47,208 nucleotides of DNA from an uncultured Prevotellaceae bacterium (GTDB taxonomy: Bacteria > Bacteroidota > Bacteroidia > Bacteroidales > Muribaculaceae), in the NCBI GenBank assembly GCA_947306175.1, contig CAMZFV010000025.1, forward strand, positions 1-47,208, given 5' to 3'. Each line of letters opens with the position of its first letter. The stretch's first letter is position 1. Under the pieces are notes generated by a model, which did no database searches, had not been told where the DNA came from, and worked only from the letters and a program-made list of their open reading frames with translations. Made by a program: the position numbers and the translations under genes. Shown here in pieces: positions 39,600 through 47,208 of the stretch.

Positions 39600-42089
39600 A
39601 TGAAAAAAATCTTTACATTATTAACCTTGTGCTTGCTGGCCAGCGCTGCTTGGGCACTTGACATCACCTTTGTGGCTGGTGTTGACAACGGAACCAGCGA
39701 CGGAACGGCCAAGCCATTCTACATCGAGAAGGAAGGCATCAGGATTGACATTTCCAACGGTCTTGCCAACTCTTCCCATTATCGCATCTACAAGAATCAG
39801 ACTGCGACCTTCACGTCCTCGATTGGCGCCATCACCCAGATTGTGTTTGAGTGCACTGCCAACGGTGACGCCCAGTACGGCCCCGGTTGCTTCACAGTAG
39901 AGCCCGGCTCCTACTCCTATCAGGACAAAATCGGCACATGGACCGGTTCAGCAAGTCCTGTTGTGTTCACTGCTGCTACTAATCAGGTGCGTGCCACCAA
40001 GATTATTGTGACTGTTGGCAACCCCGGCCTTTCGGCTCCTACCATCACTCCTGCAGCCGGCACCTACTATTCACCCATCCAGGTGAACATCACTTGCGGT
40101 ACCCCTGGTGCTAAGATTTATTACACCACCAACGGCTCTGCCCCCTCCACCAGCTCGACCGAATTCACAGCTCCCTTTACTGTAAATTCCGACATGACCG
40201 TCAAGGCCATTTCGGCTAAGGACGGTGAGACCAGCGACGTGGTTGAGGCCGCTTATGAGTTTAAGACTGCCACTCCCGTGGCTAACATCGCAGCCTATCA
40301 GGGTGTTGATGATGGAACCGTTGTCGTGTTCTCCAATCCCGTGAGCGTGCTCGCTCAGAGCGGACAACGCATGTTCGTTCAAGACGGCACCGGTCGTGCC
40401 TTGTTCTATGGCAATACCGGCCAGACCTACAACAATGGCGACGTAATTCCCGCTGGCTTTGTGGGCACCAAGACGACTTGGGACGGCGAGCCCGAGCTGA
40501 CGGATCTCACCAACTTCCAGCCCGCTTCCGGCAACAGCCCCATCAGTCCTGACGTGATCACCACCGTTGACGTTGACGCAAGCCTGTTCGCCCAGTATGT
40601 CCTGCTCAATGTTGTTACCTTCGACAAGACCAACAAGCTGGTCAAGGATGCTAATGGCGAGGCAGCCTACTATTGCAATATGAACGTCAAGGATGCTGAC
40701 ATTGCTGAAGGCGTTGAGTACAACCTGTATGCTATTGTTGGCTCACATGGTAAAGCCCCCAATACCGTTTACCAGCTGCTGCCCGTCAAGATTGAGAAAG
40801 TTGGTGGTCCCGATCCCGGTGACCTGATCGGTTTTGGCAAACTGCCGGAAATTGCCGACAACGAGGAAGTGACTATGGAATATGACATCACGGTCTTTGG
40901 TCAAGTAGGCAGCTACCTCTATGCAATGGACGAGACTGGTTACGGTCTGATTTTCGGCTCTGTAGGCCAAACCTATCAGTTTGGTGACGTAGTCCCCAAG
41001 GGATTCACTGGCACCAAGACCACCTGGGATGGCGAACCCGAGCTCAAGAATCCCGGCGGCTTGCAGCCCGCAACGGGCAATGTCGGTGCAACTTTGACAC
41101 CCCACGAAATCACTCCCGCTCAAGTCAACCATGACGTTTGGGGTCAGTATGTATTGCTGCGCGGCGTGAAGATTGACACCCAGGCCAAGACTTTGTCTAA
41201 GAATGGTGAAACCTGTCCTTACTATCCCGACAGATTTGGTGTTGAAATGCCCAACGATGGTGCTGATCACGATGTTTATGGCATTGTAGCATCCTACGGT
41301 AAGGCTCCCAATACTGTTTACCAGATTCTGCCCATCTCGATTGATGAGCCTCCCGTTCCCGACACTACTAAGCCCGAGGTAAAGAACCTGCAGGAGCTCT
41401 ATCAGCTGCCTAAGGGCAAGATCGCTGTGTTCACCGAGCCCCTGACCGCCATCTATCAGAACAAGGATAAGAGAGATCTCTACATCATTGATTCCAATGG
41501 CGAGTTTGGTCTGGTTTATGGCGACGTTGATGGCAACTTCGTCAATGGCGACTACATCAATGGTGCCGAGGCTAACTGGACGACCTATAACGACAACAAG
41601 CAACTCGCTCCCGTCGGCAACACCTTCGTGAAAGCCGGTCATGGCACTCCCGTTCAGCCTGTGATCATGCCCATCGAGGAAGTTTCTTTAGATTGTGTAC
41701 ACTGGTACTGCGGATTTGAGAACACAACCGTTTTCACCAAGGAAGAGAATGAAAAGGTCAACTACTACATCACCGACGAGACTGGTGCAGAGTTGATGCT
41801 GTTTGACCGCTACAGCATCGGTGTCGCCGACCTTGACTTAGGCAAGACCTATTATGTTGAAGGTTTCCTGACCAATTTCAAGGGCACGCTTGAGCTGTAT
41901 CCCATCAAGGCCTCCTCTGGCCTGATTGGTGACGTAAATGGTGACGGTGAGGTGAACATTGCCGACATCAATGCCGCTATCGACATGATTCTGATTGGCG
42001 ACCAGTCAAGCAATGGTGACGTGAACGGTGACGGTGAGGTGAACATCGCCGACATCAACGCCATTATCGACATCATCCTGAATTCTTGA
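39600..42089 (+). CDS. Secreted multidomain dockerin-like protein A
   Basis: The start is MKKIFTLLTL (39600); the upstream in-frame ATG at 39510 precedes the promoter box. The 829-residue protein has a signal peptide (1-19), a beta-sandwich N-domain (20-142), and a chitobiase/hexosaminidase C-terminal-like domain (146-222, GTYYSPIQVNITCGTPGAKI). Three repeats of about 175 residues follow (about 226-400, 408-582, 594-769), each with the pattern LYxxDxTGxGLxYG, GQTYxxGDVIPxGF and KTTWDGEPEL, suggesting OB-like folds. The tandem type-I dockerin-like pair is at 777-829 (GDVNGDGEVNIADINA twice). No catalytic residues were recognised. It is likely surface-exposed and carbohydrate- or protein-binding. 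No T9SS tail follows the dockerin. Confidence 0.85.
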   Translation: MKKIFTLLTLCLLASAAWALDITFVAGVDNGTSDGTAKPFYIEKEGIRIDISNGLANSSHYRIYKNQTATFTSSIGAITQIVFECTANGDAQYGPGCFTVEPGSYSYQDKIGTWTGSASPVVFTAATNQVRATKIIVTVGNPGLSAPTITPAAGTYYSPIQVNITCGTPGAKIYYTTNGSAPSTSSTEFTAPFTVNSDMTVKAISAKDGETSDVVEAAYEFKTATPVANIAAYQGVDDGTVVVFSNPVSVLAQSGQRMFVQDGTGRALFYGNTGQTYNNGDVIPAGFVGTKTTWDGEPELTDLTNFQPASGNSPISPDVITTVDVDASLFAQYVLLNVVTFDKTNKLVKDANGEAAYYCNMNVKDADIAEGVEYNLYAIVGSHGKAPNTVYQLLPVKIEKVGGPDPGDLIGFGKLPEIADNEEVTMEYDITVFGQVGSYLYAMDETGYGLIFGSVGQTYQFGDVVPKGFTGTKTTWDGEPELKNPGGLQPATGNVGATLTPHEITPAQVNHDVWGQYVLLRGVKIDTQAKTLSKNGETCPYYPDRFGVEMPNDGADHDVYGIVASYGKAPNTVYQILPISIDEPPVPDTTKPEVKNLQELYQLPKGKIAVFTEPLTAIYQNKDKRDLYIIDSNGEFGLVYGDVDGNFVNGDYINGAEANWTTYNDNKQLAPVGNTFVKAGHGTPVQPVIMPIEEVSLDCVHWYCGFENTTVFTKEENEKVNYYITDETGAELMLFDRYSIGVADLDLGKTYYVEGFLTNFKGTLELYPIKASSGLIGDVNGDGEVNIADINAAIDMILIGDQSSNGDVNGDGEVNIADINAIIDIILNS
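41928..42086 (+). repeat. Tandem dockerin repeat coding sequence
   Basis: The units at 41928-41996 and 42015-42086 encode GDVNGDGEVNIADINA followed by IDMIL or IDIIL. They differ at few, mostly third-position, bases, which suggests recent duplication or gene conversion. Confidence 0.8.
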
Positions 42090-42121
42090 TTATCCACCAA
42101 TAATAGATAATCATTGACATG

Positions 42122-42173
42122 AACAAGTGAGGGAACTCCCAGATGAAGTGGGTTTCCTCACTTGTCCTTTTCT
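42122..42173 (+). terminator. Terminator between the two dockerin-like protein genes
   Basis: ACAAGTGAGG (42123-42132) pairs with CCTCACTTGT (42156-42165), followed by CCTTTTC. Gene B therefore probably needs its own promoter, but no TAnnTTTG box was seen in 42174-42234. Confidence 0.75.
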
Positions 42174-42234
42174 CAAAGCACTTTTCCAGTTTGCAAGGGA
42201 TAGTATTCATATTACAAAACCATTTCAATTCATT

Positions 42235-44739
42235 ATGAAAAAAGTATTTGTCTCTCTACTGTTACTGATGCTGGCCAGCGCCGCTTGGGCAATCGAAGTC
42301 ACGTTTGTTCCCATGGGCGTCGCAAACGTGGCGCAATCGTTCTCTATCGAGAAAGACGGTGTCAAACTAAACATCACCCAAGGCATTGACAACGGCTCCC
42401 AATTCCGCATCTACAAGGGGCAGCAGTTGATCATCACATCTGAAGTCGGCTCCATCACTAAAATTGTGATTGAATGTATCGCTTCGGGCAATGCACAATA
42501 TGGACCTGGCAATTTCGTAAGCGAGCCTCCTGGCTATAGCTACATTGACGATGACAATATTGGCATTTGGCAAGGCTCATCACCACAGGTTATCTTCACC
42601 GCCGTCGGCAACCAAGTGCGTGTGACCAAAATCACCGTCATAATTGATGAAGGTTTGACCGTTCCTGTAATCCGTCCAGCAAGCGGAACCTACTATGAGC
42701 CCATCGAGGTGACCATGTCCTGCTATACTCAGGGCGCCACTATCCATTACACCACCAACGGCTCCACACCCACCATCAACTCGACCCAATACACATCACC
42801 CATCACCTTGACTACTGATGCAACCGTCAAGGCCGTGGCTGTCCTCGACGGCGAGGTGAGCGACGTGGCAGCCGCCACCTACCAGTTCATCGAGCCCAAT
42901 ACCATGAACTGCTTTGAGGATTTGGAGGACATACCTGATGGAACGTTAATTCGTTTCACTGCACCCGTCTATGCCCTGGCCCAGTTCAACAATTATCTGT
43001 TTGTGAAGGATCAGTGCGATGGCTATGCACTCATCTATGGCAATACCGGACAGACATACACCAACGGCGACGTCATTCCCGAAGGATTTGTGACGACCAA
43101 GGCCACCTATAACGGAGAGCCCGAATTCACAACCCCCACCAATTTCAAACCCGCAACAGGCAAAGTTTACATCGAGCCTGAAGAAATCACAGGCAACCAG
43201 GTGGGGCATGATCTGTTTGGCCACTATGTGGTCCTGCGCAATGTGACCATCGTTAAGGAAGGCAACACTTACTACGTCATCGATGAAAACGGCAACGTGG
43301 TCGCTGTCTATTTTGGCATGTTAGGCGTCCCAGCCCCCGCCAATCTGAATACCCCCTATGATCTGTACGCTATCGTCGGCTCCTATGGCCGCGAAAACAC
43401 CATTTATCAGCTACTGCCCATCAAACTGGTTACTCTAAAAAGATACACATTGTGCGATTTATTTGATTTGCCCGATGAAGAGGTCATCACCTTCGACCAC
43501 GAGGCCACAGTGCTCTACCAATTCAACAATTCCCTGTATCTGAAAGACGGTGATTGTTATGGCATGGCTTATGGCTACACTGGGCAAACCTATGAGACGG
43601 GAGACATCATTCCGGCAGGCTGGGGCGGCATCAAGGAAACTTGGTACGGCGAGCCCGAGCTAAAGAACCTAACGGGGTTCTTGCCTTCCGTTGAAAGCGA
43701 AAGCATCCAGCCCGAAGAGATAGGGATTCCCGATGTTGGCCACAACACATGGGCCCACTATGTGTTACTCAAGCAAGTGCGCATCGACACCGGCAGCAAA
43801 GTGATCATTGACCAGGACGGAAATGAATGTCTATATCATCCTCAATCACCTTACATAGTGGAGTCAGATCAATACATTGACTTGATCGGTATCGTCACCT
43901 CCTACGGTCGCAACGATCCAATTTATGAAATTCTCATCATCACCTCGCCCTGTACGATACCACCACCTCCCCGTGTATGCTGCTTCAGAGACTTGCTGCA
44001 ATTCCCGGCAAGTGAGACCGTCGAATTTGAATGTCCCATAACTGTCATATACCAAAACGGCGCAAATCTCTATGCCATAGATTCTTGCGGTGACTACGGG
44101 TTAATCTATGGTAATATCGGTGGCCCCTTCGAAAATGGCGACCAAATCATCGGCATGGCCAGTTGGAAAACTTATAGCGGAAACGTCGAACTCATACCAT
44201 CTGGCGACTGGACAAAAACTGGCCATATCGCTCCAGTCGAGCCTATAGAGCTATACGTTGATGAGCTTGATCAGGATATGTGTCACCAGTATATCCGTTT
44301 TGAAGATGTGAAAATCATCTTTGACGAGGATGGCAACGCCCGCATCGAGGACGAAACAGGCATTCTCTTGTTATTCGACAAATTCCATATCGACATTACG
44401 CCTGGTGGTGGATCCAGCCATTATGTGATATACGACGTGAACTGGGATAATGAGGTGAACATTGCCGACATCAATGCACTGATCGACTACATCACCTCAC
44501 ACTCTGCTACATGCGGCCCTTCGAGGTTGTCACGAGACGACATTGACCCTGATGCCACCTATGACGTGGAGGGTTTCTTGACCATTTACAGGGGAGAGTT
44601 AGAATTATTCCCCACCAAGGTTTCACGCCATGGTGGCTTTATTCCGCCATTCGACAGATGGGATGTCAACGGTGACGGCGAAGTAACCATCGCCGACATC
44701 AACTGCATCATCGACTTCATCCTCTCACACAAAAACTGA
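42235..44739 (+). CDS. Secreted multidomain dockerin-like protein B, paralogue of A
   Basis: The start is MKKVFVSLLL (42235). The 834-residue protein has the same plan as A: signal peptide (1-19), beta-sandwich N-domain, chitobiase-C-like domain (GTYYEPIEVTMSCYTQGATI), three OB-like repeats, and dockerin-like motifs. Two differences stand out. Each OB-like repeat carries an added cysteine at its start (NCFEDLEDI, LCDLFDL, CCFRDLL) and one in the loop (DQCDGYA, GDCYGMA, DSCGDYG). The dockerin is split: YDVNWDNEVNIADINALIDY lies inside the third OB-like repeat, and WDVNGDGEVTIADINCIIDF ends the protein. No enzyme site was recognised. Confidence 0.85.
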   Translation: MKKVFVSLLLLMLASAAWAIEVTFVPMGVANVAQSFSIEKDGVKLNITQGIDNGSQFRIYKGQQLIITSEVGSITKIVIECIASGNAQYGPGNFVSEPPGYSYIDDDNIGIWQGSSPQVIFTAVGNQVRVTKITVIIDEGLTVPVIRPASGTYYEPIEVTMSCYTQGATIHYTTNGSTPTINSTQYTSPITLTTDATVKAVAVLDGEVSDVAAATYQFIEPNTMNCFEDLEDIPDGTLIRFTAPVYALAQFNNYLFVKDQCDGYALIYGNTGQTYTNGDVIPEGFVTTKATYNGEPEFTTPTNFKPATGKVYIEPEEITGNQVGHDLFGHYVVLRNVTIVKEGNTYYVIDENGNVVAVYFGMLGVPAPANLNTPYDLYAIVGSYGRENTIYQLLPIKLVTLKRYTLCDLFDLPDEEVITFDHEATVLYQFNNSLYLKDGDCYGMAYGYTGQTYETGDIIPAGWGGIKETWYGEPELKNLTGFLPSVESESIQPEEIGIPDVGHNTWAHYVLLKQVRIDTGSKVIIDQDGNECLYHPQSPYIVESDQYIDLIGIVTSYGRNDPIYEILIITSPCTIPPPPRVCCFRDLLQFPASETVEFECPITVIYQNGANLYAIDSCGDYGLIYGNIGGPFENGDQIIGMASWKTYSGNVELIPSGDWTKTGHIAPVEPIELYVDELDQDMCHQYIRFEDVKIIFDEDGNARIEDETGILLLFDKFHIDITPGGGSSHYVIYDVNWDNEVNIADINALIDYITSHSATCGPSRLSRDDIDPDATYDVEGFLTIYRGELELFPTKVSRHGGFIPPFDRWDVNGDGEVTIADINCIIDFILSHKN

Positions 44740-44759
44740 CGCCGACACAACTACATTAC

Positions 44760-44836
44760 AAAGAATCGCACTGACGCACGAGAAATGAACATAAGATATC
44801 ATTTATTTCTCGCCCGTTAGGGCGATTCTTTTTTTC
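44760..44836 (+). terminator. Large terminator after protein B
   Basis: AAAGAATCGC (44760-44769) pairs with GCGATTCTTT (44822-44831), closing an inner hairpin made by CGAGAAATGA and its complement. A T-run follows. Confidence 0.8.
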
Positions 44837-44866
44837 AATTTTGTTGCGACACAATTAAAAACTAAG

Positions 44867-44894
44867 GTCTAACGTCTAAAGTCTAAAGTCTTTT
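44867..44894. repeat. Period-7 tandem repeat, unit gtctaaa x3-4
   Basis: Units gtctaac, gtctaaa, gtctaaa, gtctttt lie directly before the first lolD promoter box, as at metK. Confidence 0.75.
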
Positions 44895-44897
44895 TAC

Positions 44898-44905
44898 TAC
44901 CTTTG
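44898..44905 (+). promoter_or_regulatory. First (upstream) -7 promoter element for the lolD operon
   Basis: TACCTTTG within CTTTTTACTACCTTTGC. It would give a leader of about 95 bases containing the inverted repeat at 44935. Confidence 0.55.
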
Positions 44906-44934
44906 CCTAGCAGCGAAGGTAGGCGGCGCCTCGA

Positions 44935-44967
44935 CAATGGCAAGAAAAAAGTTTTTTTCTTGCCATT
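44935..44967. repeat. Perfect inverted repeat between the two lolD promoters
   Basis: AATGGCAAGAAAAAA (44936-44950) and TTTTTTTCTTGCCATT (44952-44967) form a stem of 15 pairs, one extra base at each end pairing loosely. It sits in the leader of transcripts from the first promoter and just upstream of the second promoter box. Confidence 0.75.
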
Positions 44968-44982
44968 GTGCTCGACTTGCAC

Positions 44983-44990
44983 TACCTTTG
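44983..44990 (+). promoter_or_regulatory. Second (proximal) -7 promoter element for the lolD operon
   Basis: TACCTTTG, exact match, 13 bases before the ATG at 45004. Confidence 0.65.
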
Positions 44991-45003
44991 CATCTTAATT
45001 GGA

Positions 45004-45693
45004 ATGTCATGGACAATGATAGAGGCAAGGAACATAGTGAAACGGTATGGCGACCTGACGGTGCTGAGGGGTGTTGACCTCGACATCGCCCAGGGCGAGA
45101 TCGTATCGATTGTCGGTCCCAGCGGGGCCGGCAAGACCACTTTGCTGCAGATTATCGGCACCCTGGACACGCCCCAGCAGGGCGAGGTGCGCTACGAGGG
45201 AAAGAATGTCCTGGGGCTAAAAGATAAGGAGTTGGCCCACTTCCGCAACCGCAATATCGGCTTTGTGTTCCAGTTCCACCAGTTGCTGCCCGAGTTCACC
45301 ATGCTCGAGAATGTCGCTATCCCCGCATTGCTGGGCGGCGACAACAAGAACGACGCCATGGAACGGGCACGCCGACTGCTGGAACGCATGCACCTGGGTG
45401 ACCGCTTAGACCACAAGCCGTCACAGCTGAGCGGTGGCGAGTGTCAACGCGTGGCCGTGGCACGTGCGCTCATCAACAGCCCCAAGGTCATCCTTGCCGA
45501 CGAGCCTTCGGGCAGCCTCGACAGCCAGAACAAACAGGAACTGCACCAGCTGTTCTTTGACCTGCGCGACGAGTTGGGCCAGACCTTTATTATTGTGACC
45601 CACGATGAGGGCCTTGCCGCCCAGGCCGACCGTACCCTGCACATGCGTGACGGCATGATTGTTGAACAAACCATCCGCACCACCAAGAAATGA
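45004..45693 (+). CDS. LolD-like ABC transporter ATP-binding protein
   Basis: The start chosen is MSWTMIEAR (45004), because an in-frame ATG at 44968 lies before the promoter box; Met at 45016 is also possible. The 229-residue ATPase has Walker [10 protein letters not shown] near 37-45, the signature [15 protein letters not shown] near 144-158, and Walker [13 protein letters not shown] near 164-175. It belongs to the LolD/MacB exporter group; no permease gene (LolC/E or FtsX-type) is next to it. It likely energises lipoprotein release or a similar envelope export step. It overlaps the next gene by four bases. Confidence 0.88.
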   Translation: MSWTMIEARNIVKRYGDLTVLRGVDLDIAQGEIVSIVGPSGAGKTTLLQIIGTLDTPQQGEVRYEGKNVLGLKDKELAHFRNRNIGFVFQFHQLLPEFTMLENVAIPALLGGDNKNDAMERARRLLERMHLGDRLDHKPSQLSGGECQRVAVARALINSPKVILADEPSGSLDSQNKQELHQLFFDLRDELGQTFIIVTHDEGLAAQADRTLHMRDGMIVEQTIRTTKK

Positions 45694-46358
45694 AGAAGTG
45701 CCTACAACACCTGACCTTTTTGCTGCTGGCGATACTGGCACTGGCTTCCTGCGACAAGCAGGAGGACATCGACCGTGCCTACACCGACTACCGTTACGAT
45801 ATTGTGACCTATCTGGAGGAGAACGGTACAGGCGCTTTGTTTGAGTACCTGGGGCATGGTGATTCCGCTGCCATCAAGCTGCAGTCGAGGGTAAGCGTGA
45901 GTGAGGTCAAGGCACATCAGCGTGTACTGTTGCGTTACGACTTTGCTGATAAGGCTTCTAATGCCGACTTGCGCAACATTGACGTGTTTGGTTGCAGCGC
46001 CATCTTCAGCGACTCGTTGCGCATGATTATGGAGTCGCCCGATAGCCTGCCCCGACATCAGGTGAAGCTGCGCAGCATGTGGCGCACAGGCGAGTTCATC
46101 AACGTGCACTGCCTGGTGGAGTTCACCAACAAGAGCCGCACCTTCATGCTCGTTGCCGACGGTAAGACCCTCGACAACGATACCGTGGACTGCTACCTAA
46201 CGCATGACTTGAGGGGCGAGCGCGGCACTTTCTGGCGCGACTGCTACGCCTCATTCAACGTGGGTGCGCTGTGGAAGCGTCAATCGTTTAAGTGCCTGAG
46301 GGTTTACCTCAACGACGTGACATTCCCCGACACCGAGTATTACGACTTCAATAAATAA
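45690..46358 (+). CDS. NigD-like lipoprotein
   Basis: The 222-residue protein overlaps the ABC ATPase gene by ATGA. Its lipoprotein signal ends [11 protein letters not shown] (Cys at about 23). The mature part has a beta-rich NigD-like pattern ([20 protein letters not shown] near 78-97 and [20 protein letters not shown] near 136-155). NigD is named for genes near a bacteriocin in Prevotella, but NigD-like proteins are widespread in Bacteroidota and their role is unknown. Linkage with LolD is suggestive of an envelope role. Confidence 0.75.
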   Translation: MKKCLQHLTFLLLAILALASCDKQEDIDRAYTDYRYDIVTYLEENGTGALFEYLGHGDSAAIKLQSRVSVSEVKAHQRVLLRYDFADKASNADLRNIDVFGCSAIFSDSLRMIMESPDSLPRHQVKLRSMWRTGEFINVHCLVEFTNKSRTFMLVADGKTLDNDTVDCYLTHDLRGERGTFWRDCYASFNVGALWKRQSFKCLRVYLNDVTFPDTEYYDFNK

Positions 46359-46384
46359 TCATTTATAATCAAATCAAAATTATT

Positions 46385-46708
46385 ATGGCAAACGAAAATC
46401 AGAACCAACAGCAAATTAAGATTGAAATTCCCAAGGAAGAGTTGCAGGGCCGCTATGCCAACATGGCGATGATCGCTCATGGTCCCAACGATTTCTTTAT
46501 CGATATGATTCTGCGTGGCCCCAACATGCCCCAGGCCCGCGTCCAGAGCCGCATCATCATGGCTCCGCAGCACGCTAAGGAGTTGATGCTTGCCCTGCAG
46601 GACAATATCCGCCGCTACGAGCAGAACTTCGGCGAAATCAAGATTGTCCGTCCCGCCGGCAACCCCGGTAACATCATGGACTTCCCCCTGCCCAAGGGTC
46701 AGGCTTAA
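46385..46708 (+). CDS. DUF3467 protein
   Basis: The 107-residue protein starts NENQNQQQIKIEIPKEELQG, continues YANMAMIAHGPNDFFIDMIL and RIIMAPQHAKELMLALQDNI, and matches the DUF3467 family. Family members are short cytosolic proteins of unknown function found in many Bacteroidota. It is 26 bases downstream of the NigD-like gene, in the same direction. The role is unknown. Confidence 0.8.
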   Translation: MANENQNQQQIKIEIPKEELQGRYANMAMIAHGPNDFFIDMILRGPNMPQARVQSRIIMAPQHAKELMLALQDNIRRYEQNFGEIKIVRPAGNPGNIMDFPLPKGQA

Positions 46709-46741
46709 TATAGTTAGGAGTTAGCGTCAGGGTTCATCTGT

Positions 46742-46760
46742 GCCGTGGCTCCGCCGCGGC
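46742..46760. repeat. GC-rich hairpin, GGCTCCGCC family (copy 2)
   Basis: GCCGTGGC-TCC-GCCGCGGC. Compared with 33785-33805 the loop is identical and stem changes are paired or wobble, so the structure is conserved. Confidence 0.55.
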
Positions 46761-46795
46761 CAAATGAGAACTGATAACAGAAAACTGATAAGAGA

Positions 46796-47208
46796 ATGAA
46801 CCATCCGTTATATATCTATAACACCCTCACCCGCAGGAAGGAGCACTTCCAGCCGCTAAACGAGTCGATGGTGGGCATGTACGTGTGCGGTCCCACGGTC
46901 TATGGCGACCCGCATCTGGGCCACACCAGGCCGGCCATCACCTTCGACGTGCTGTTCCGCTACCTCCAGCAGTTGGGCTACAAGGTGCGCTATGTGCGCA
47001 ACATCACCGATGTGGGCCACCTGGAGCATGATGCCGACGAGGGTGAAGACAAGATTGCCAAGAAGGCACGCCTGGAGCAGCTTGAGCCCATGGAAGTGGC
47101 ACAGTACTACACTAACCGCTACCATGCCGCCATGCAGGCGCTCAACGTGCTGCCTCCCAGCATCGAGCCCCATGCCACGGGACACATCATCGAGCAGGAG
47201 GAACTGGT
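46796..47208 (+). CDS. cysS: Cysteinyl-tRNA synthetase (3' end outside window)
   Basis: The frame from ATG at 46796 is open for 137 codons to the window edge. The class Ia signature is clear: [11 protein letters not shown] near 27-37 with a zinc-binding Cys, [20 protein letters not shown] near 38-57 with the HIGH-type motif, and [12 protein letters not shown] near 63-74. It joins cysteine to tRNA-Cys in the cytosol. A period-14 repeat (aactgataacagaa) lies just upstream. Confidence 0.95.
   Translation, partial: MNHPLYIYNTLTRRKEHFQPLNESMVGMYVCGPTVYGDPHLGHTRPAITFDVLFRYLQQLGYKVRYVRNITDVGHLEHDADEGEDKIAKKARLEQLEPMEVAQYYTNRYHAAMQALNVLPPSIEPHATGHIIEQEEL

Noticed and set aside
44968..45003. Upstream ATG for the LolD-like ATPase
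   Set aside because: It precedes the -7 box at 44983, so it cannot be on the proximal transcript.
1..47208. CRISPR array, prophage or insertion sequence
   Set aside because: No regularly spaced 25-40 base repeats, no transposase, integrase or phage structural genes were found on reading the window.

Overview
The window is a piece of chromosome from a member of the Bacteroidales, most like Muribaculaceae or Prevotellaceae. The evidence is the repeated Bacteroidota-type -7 promoter element TAnnTTTG (about 17 well-placed copies), the lack of Shine-Dalgarno sequences, a Bacteroidota-type LptE, a NigD-like lipoprotein, DUF3467, a T9SS-like C-terminal tail, and dockerin-like repeats on secreted proteins with no scaffoldin in view. 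Most genes are ordinary and vertically inherited, in short operons on both strands. No prophage, CRISPR array or complete insertion sequence was seen.

Layout. 1-6.1 kb: a zinc metallopeptidase (cut by the window edge), a phosphoethanolamine-transferase-like membrane enzyme, PgeF, then a HigBA toxin-antitoxin pair directly upstream of recF and a DUF721/DciA-like gene, and a hotdog thioesterase. 6.2-11.8 kb: a secreted T9SS-type protein, a coiled-coil exported protein, a CAU tRNA, a possible small RNA, WbqC and signal peptidase I, and a PH-domain protein. 11.9-18.6 kb: a second, unrelated HigBA pair directly upstream of a SpoU RNA methyltransferase, then an unknown membrane protein, MgtE, RsmA, a UPF0104 membrane protein and a small membrane protein. 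18.7-21.4 kb: a secreted dockerin+SUMF1 protein and an AT-rich glycosyltransferase that looks acquired. 21.6-25.5 kb: an envelope operon (PlsC-like acyltransferase, sigma-54-type AAA+ regulator, LptE, TPR-like protein, SecG). 25.6-33.7 kb: an M28/glutaminyl-cyclase-like lipoprotein, an old tandem duplication of a membrane-anchored YwqG-like gene plus the 5' end of a prolyl oligopeptidase gene, the intact peptidase, and a short UvrA paralogue lacking the UvrB-binding domain. 34.1-39.4 kb: ruvB, a flippase, metK behind a probable SAM-II-type riboswitch, and recA. 39.6-44.7 kb: two large tandem paralogous secreted proteins with chitobiase-C-like, repeated OB-like and dockerin-like modules. 45.0-47.2 kb: a LolD-like ABC ATPase, a NigD-like lipoprotein, DUF3467 and the start of cysS.

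The main points beyond routine annotation are these. The two paralogous dockerin proteins differ in an informative way: one has a dockerin half-repeat inserted in an OB-like domain and a cysteine pair added to each repeat. The YwqG/peptidase duplication has a readable junction. The metK leader has an apparent aptamer and a competing hairpin. Two toxin-antitoxin pairs sit as the apparent promoter-proximal genes of housekeeping operons. Intergenic spacers carry period-7 and period-9 repeats and several small palindrome families. An orphan terminator suggests a small RNA.
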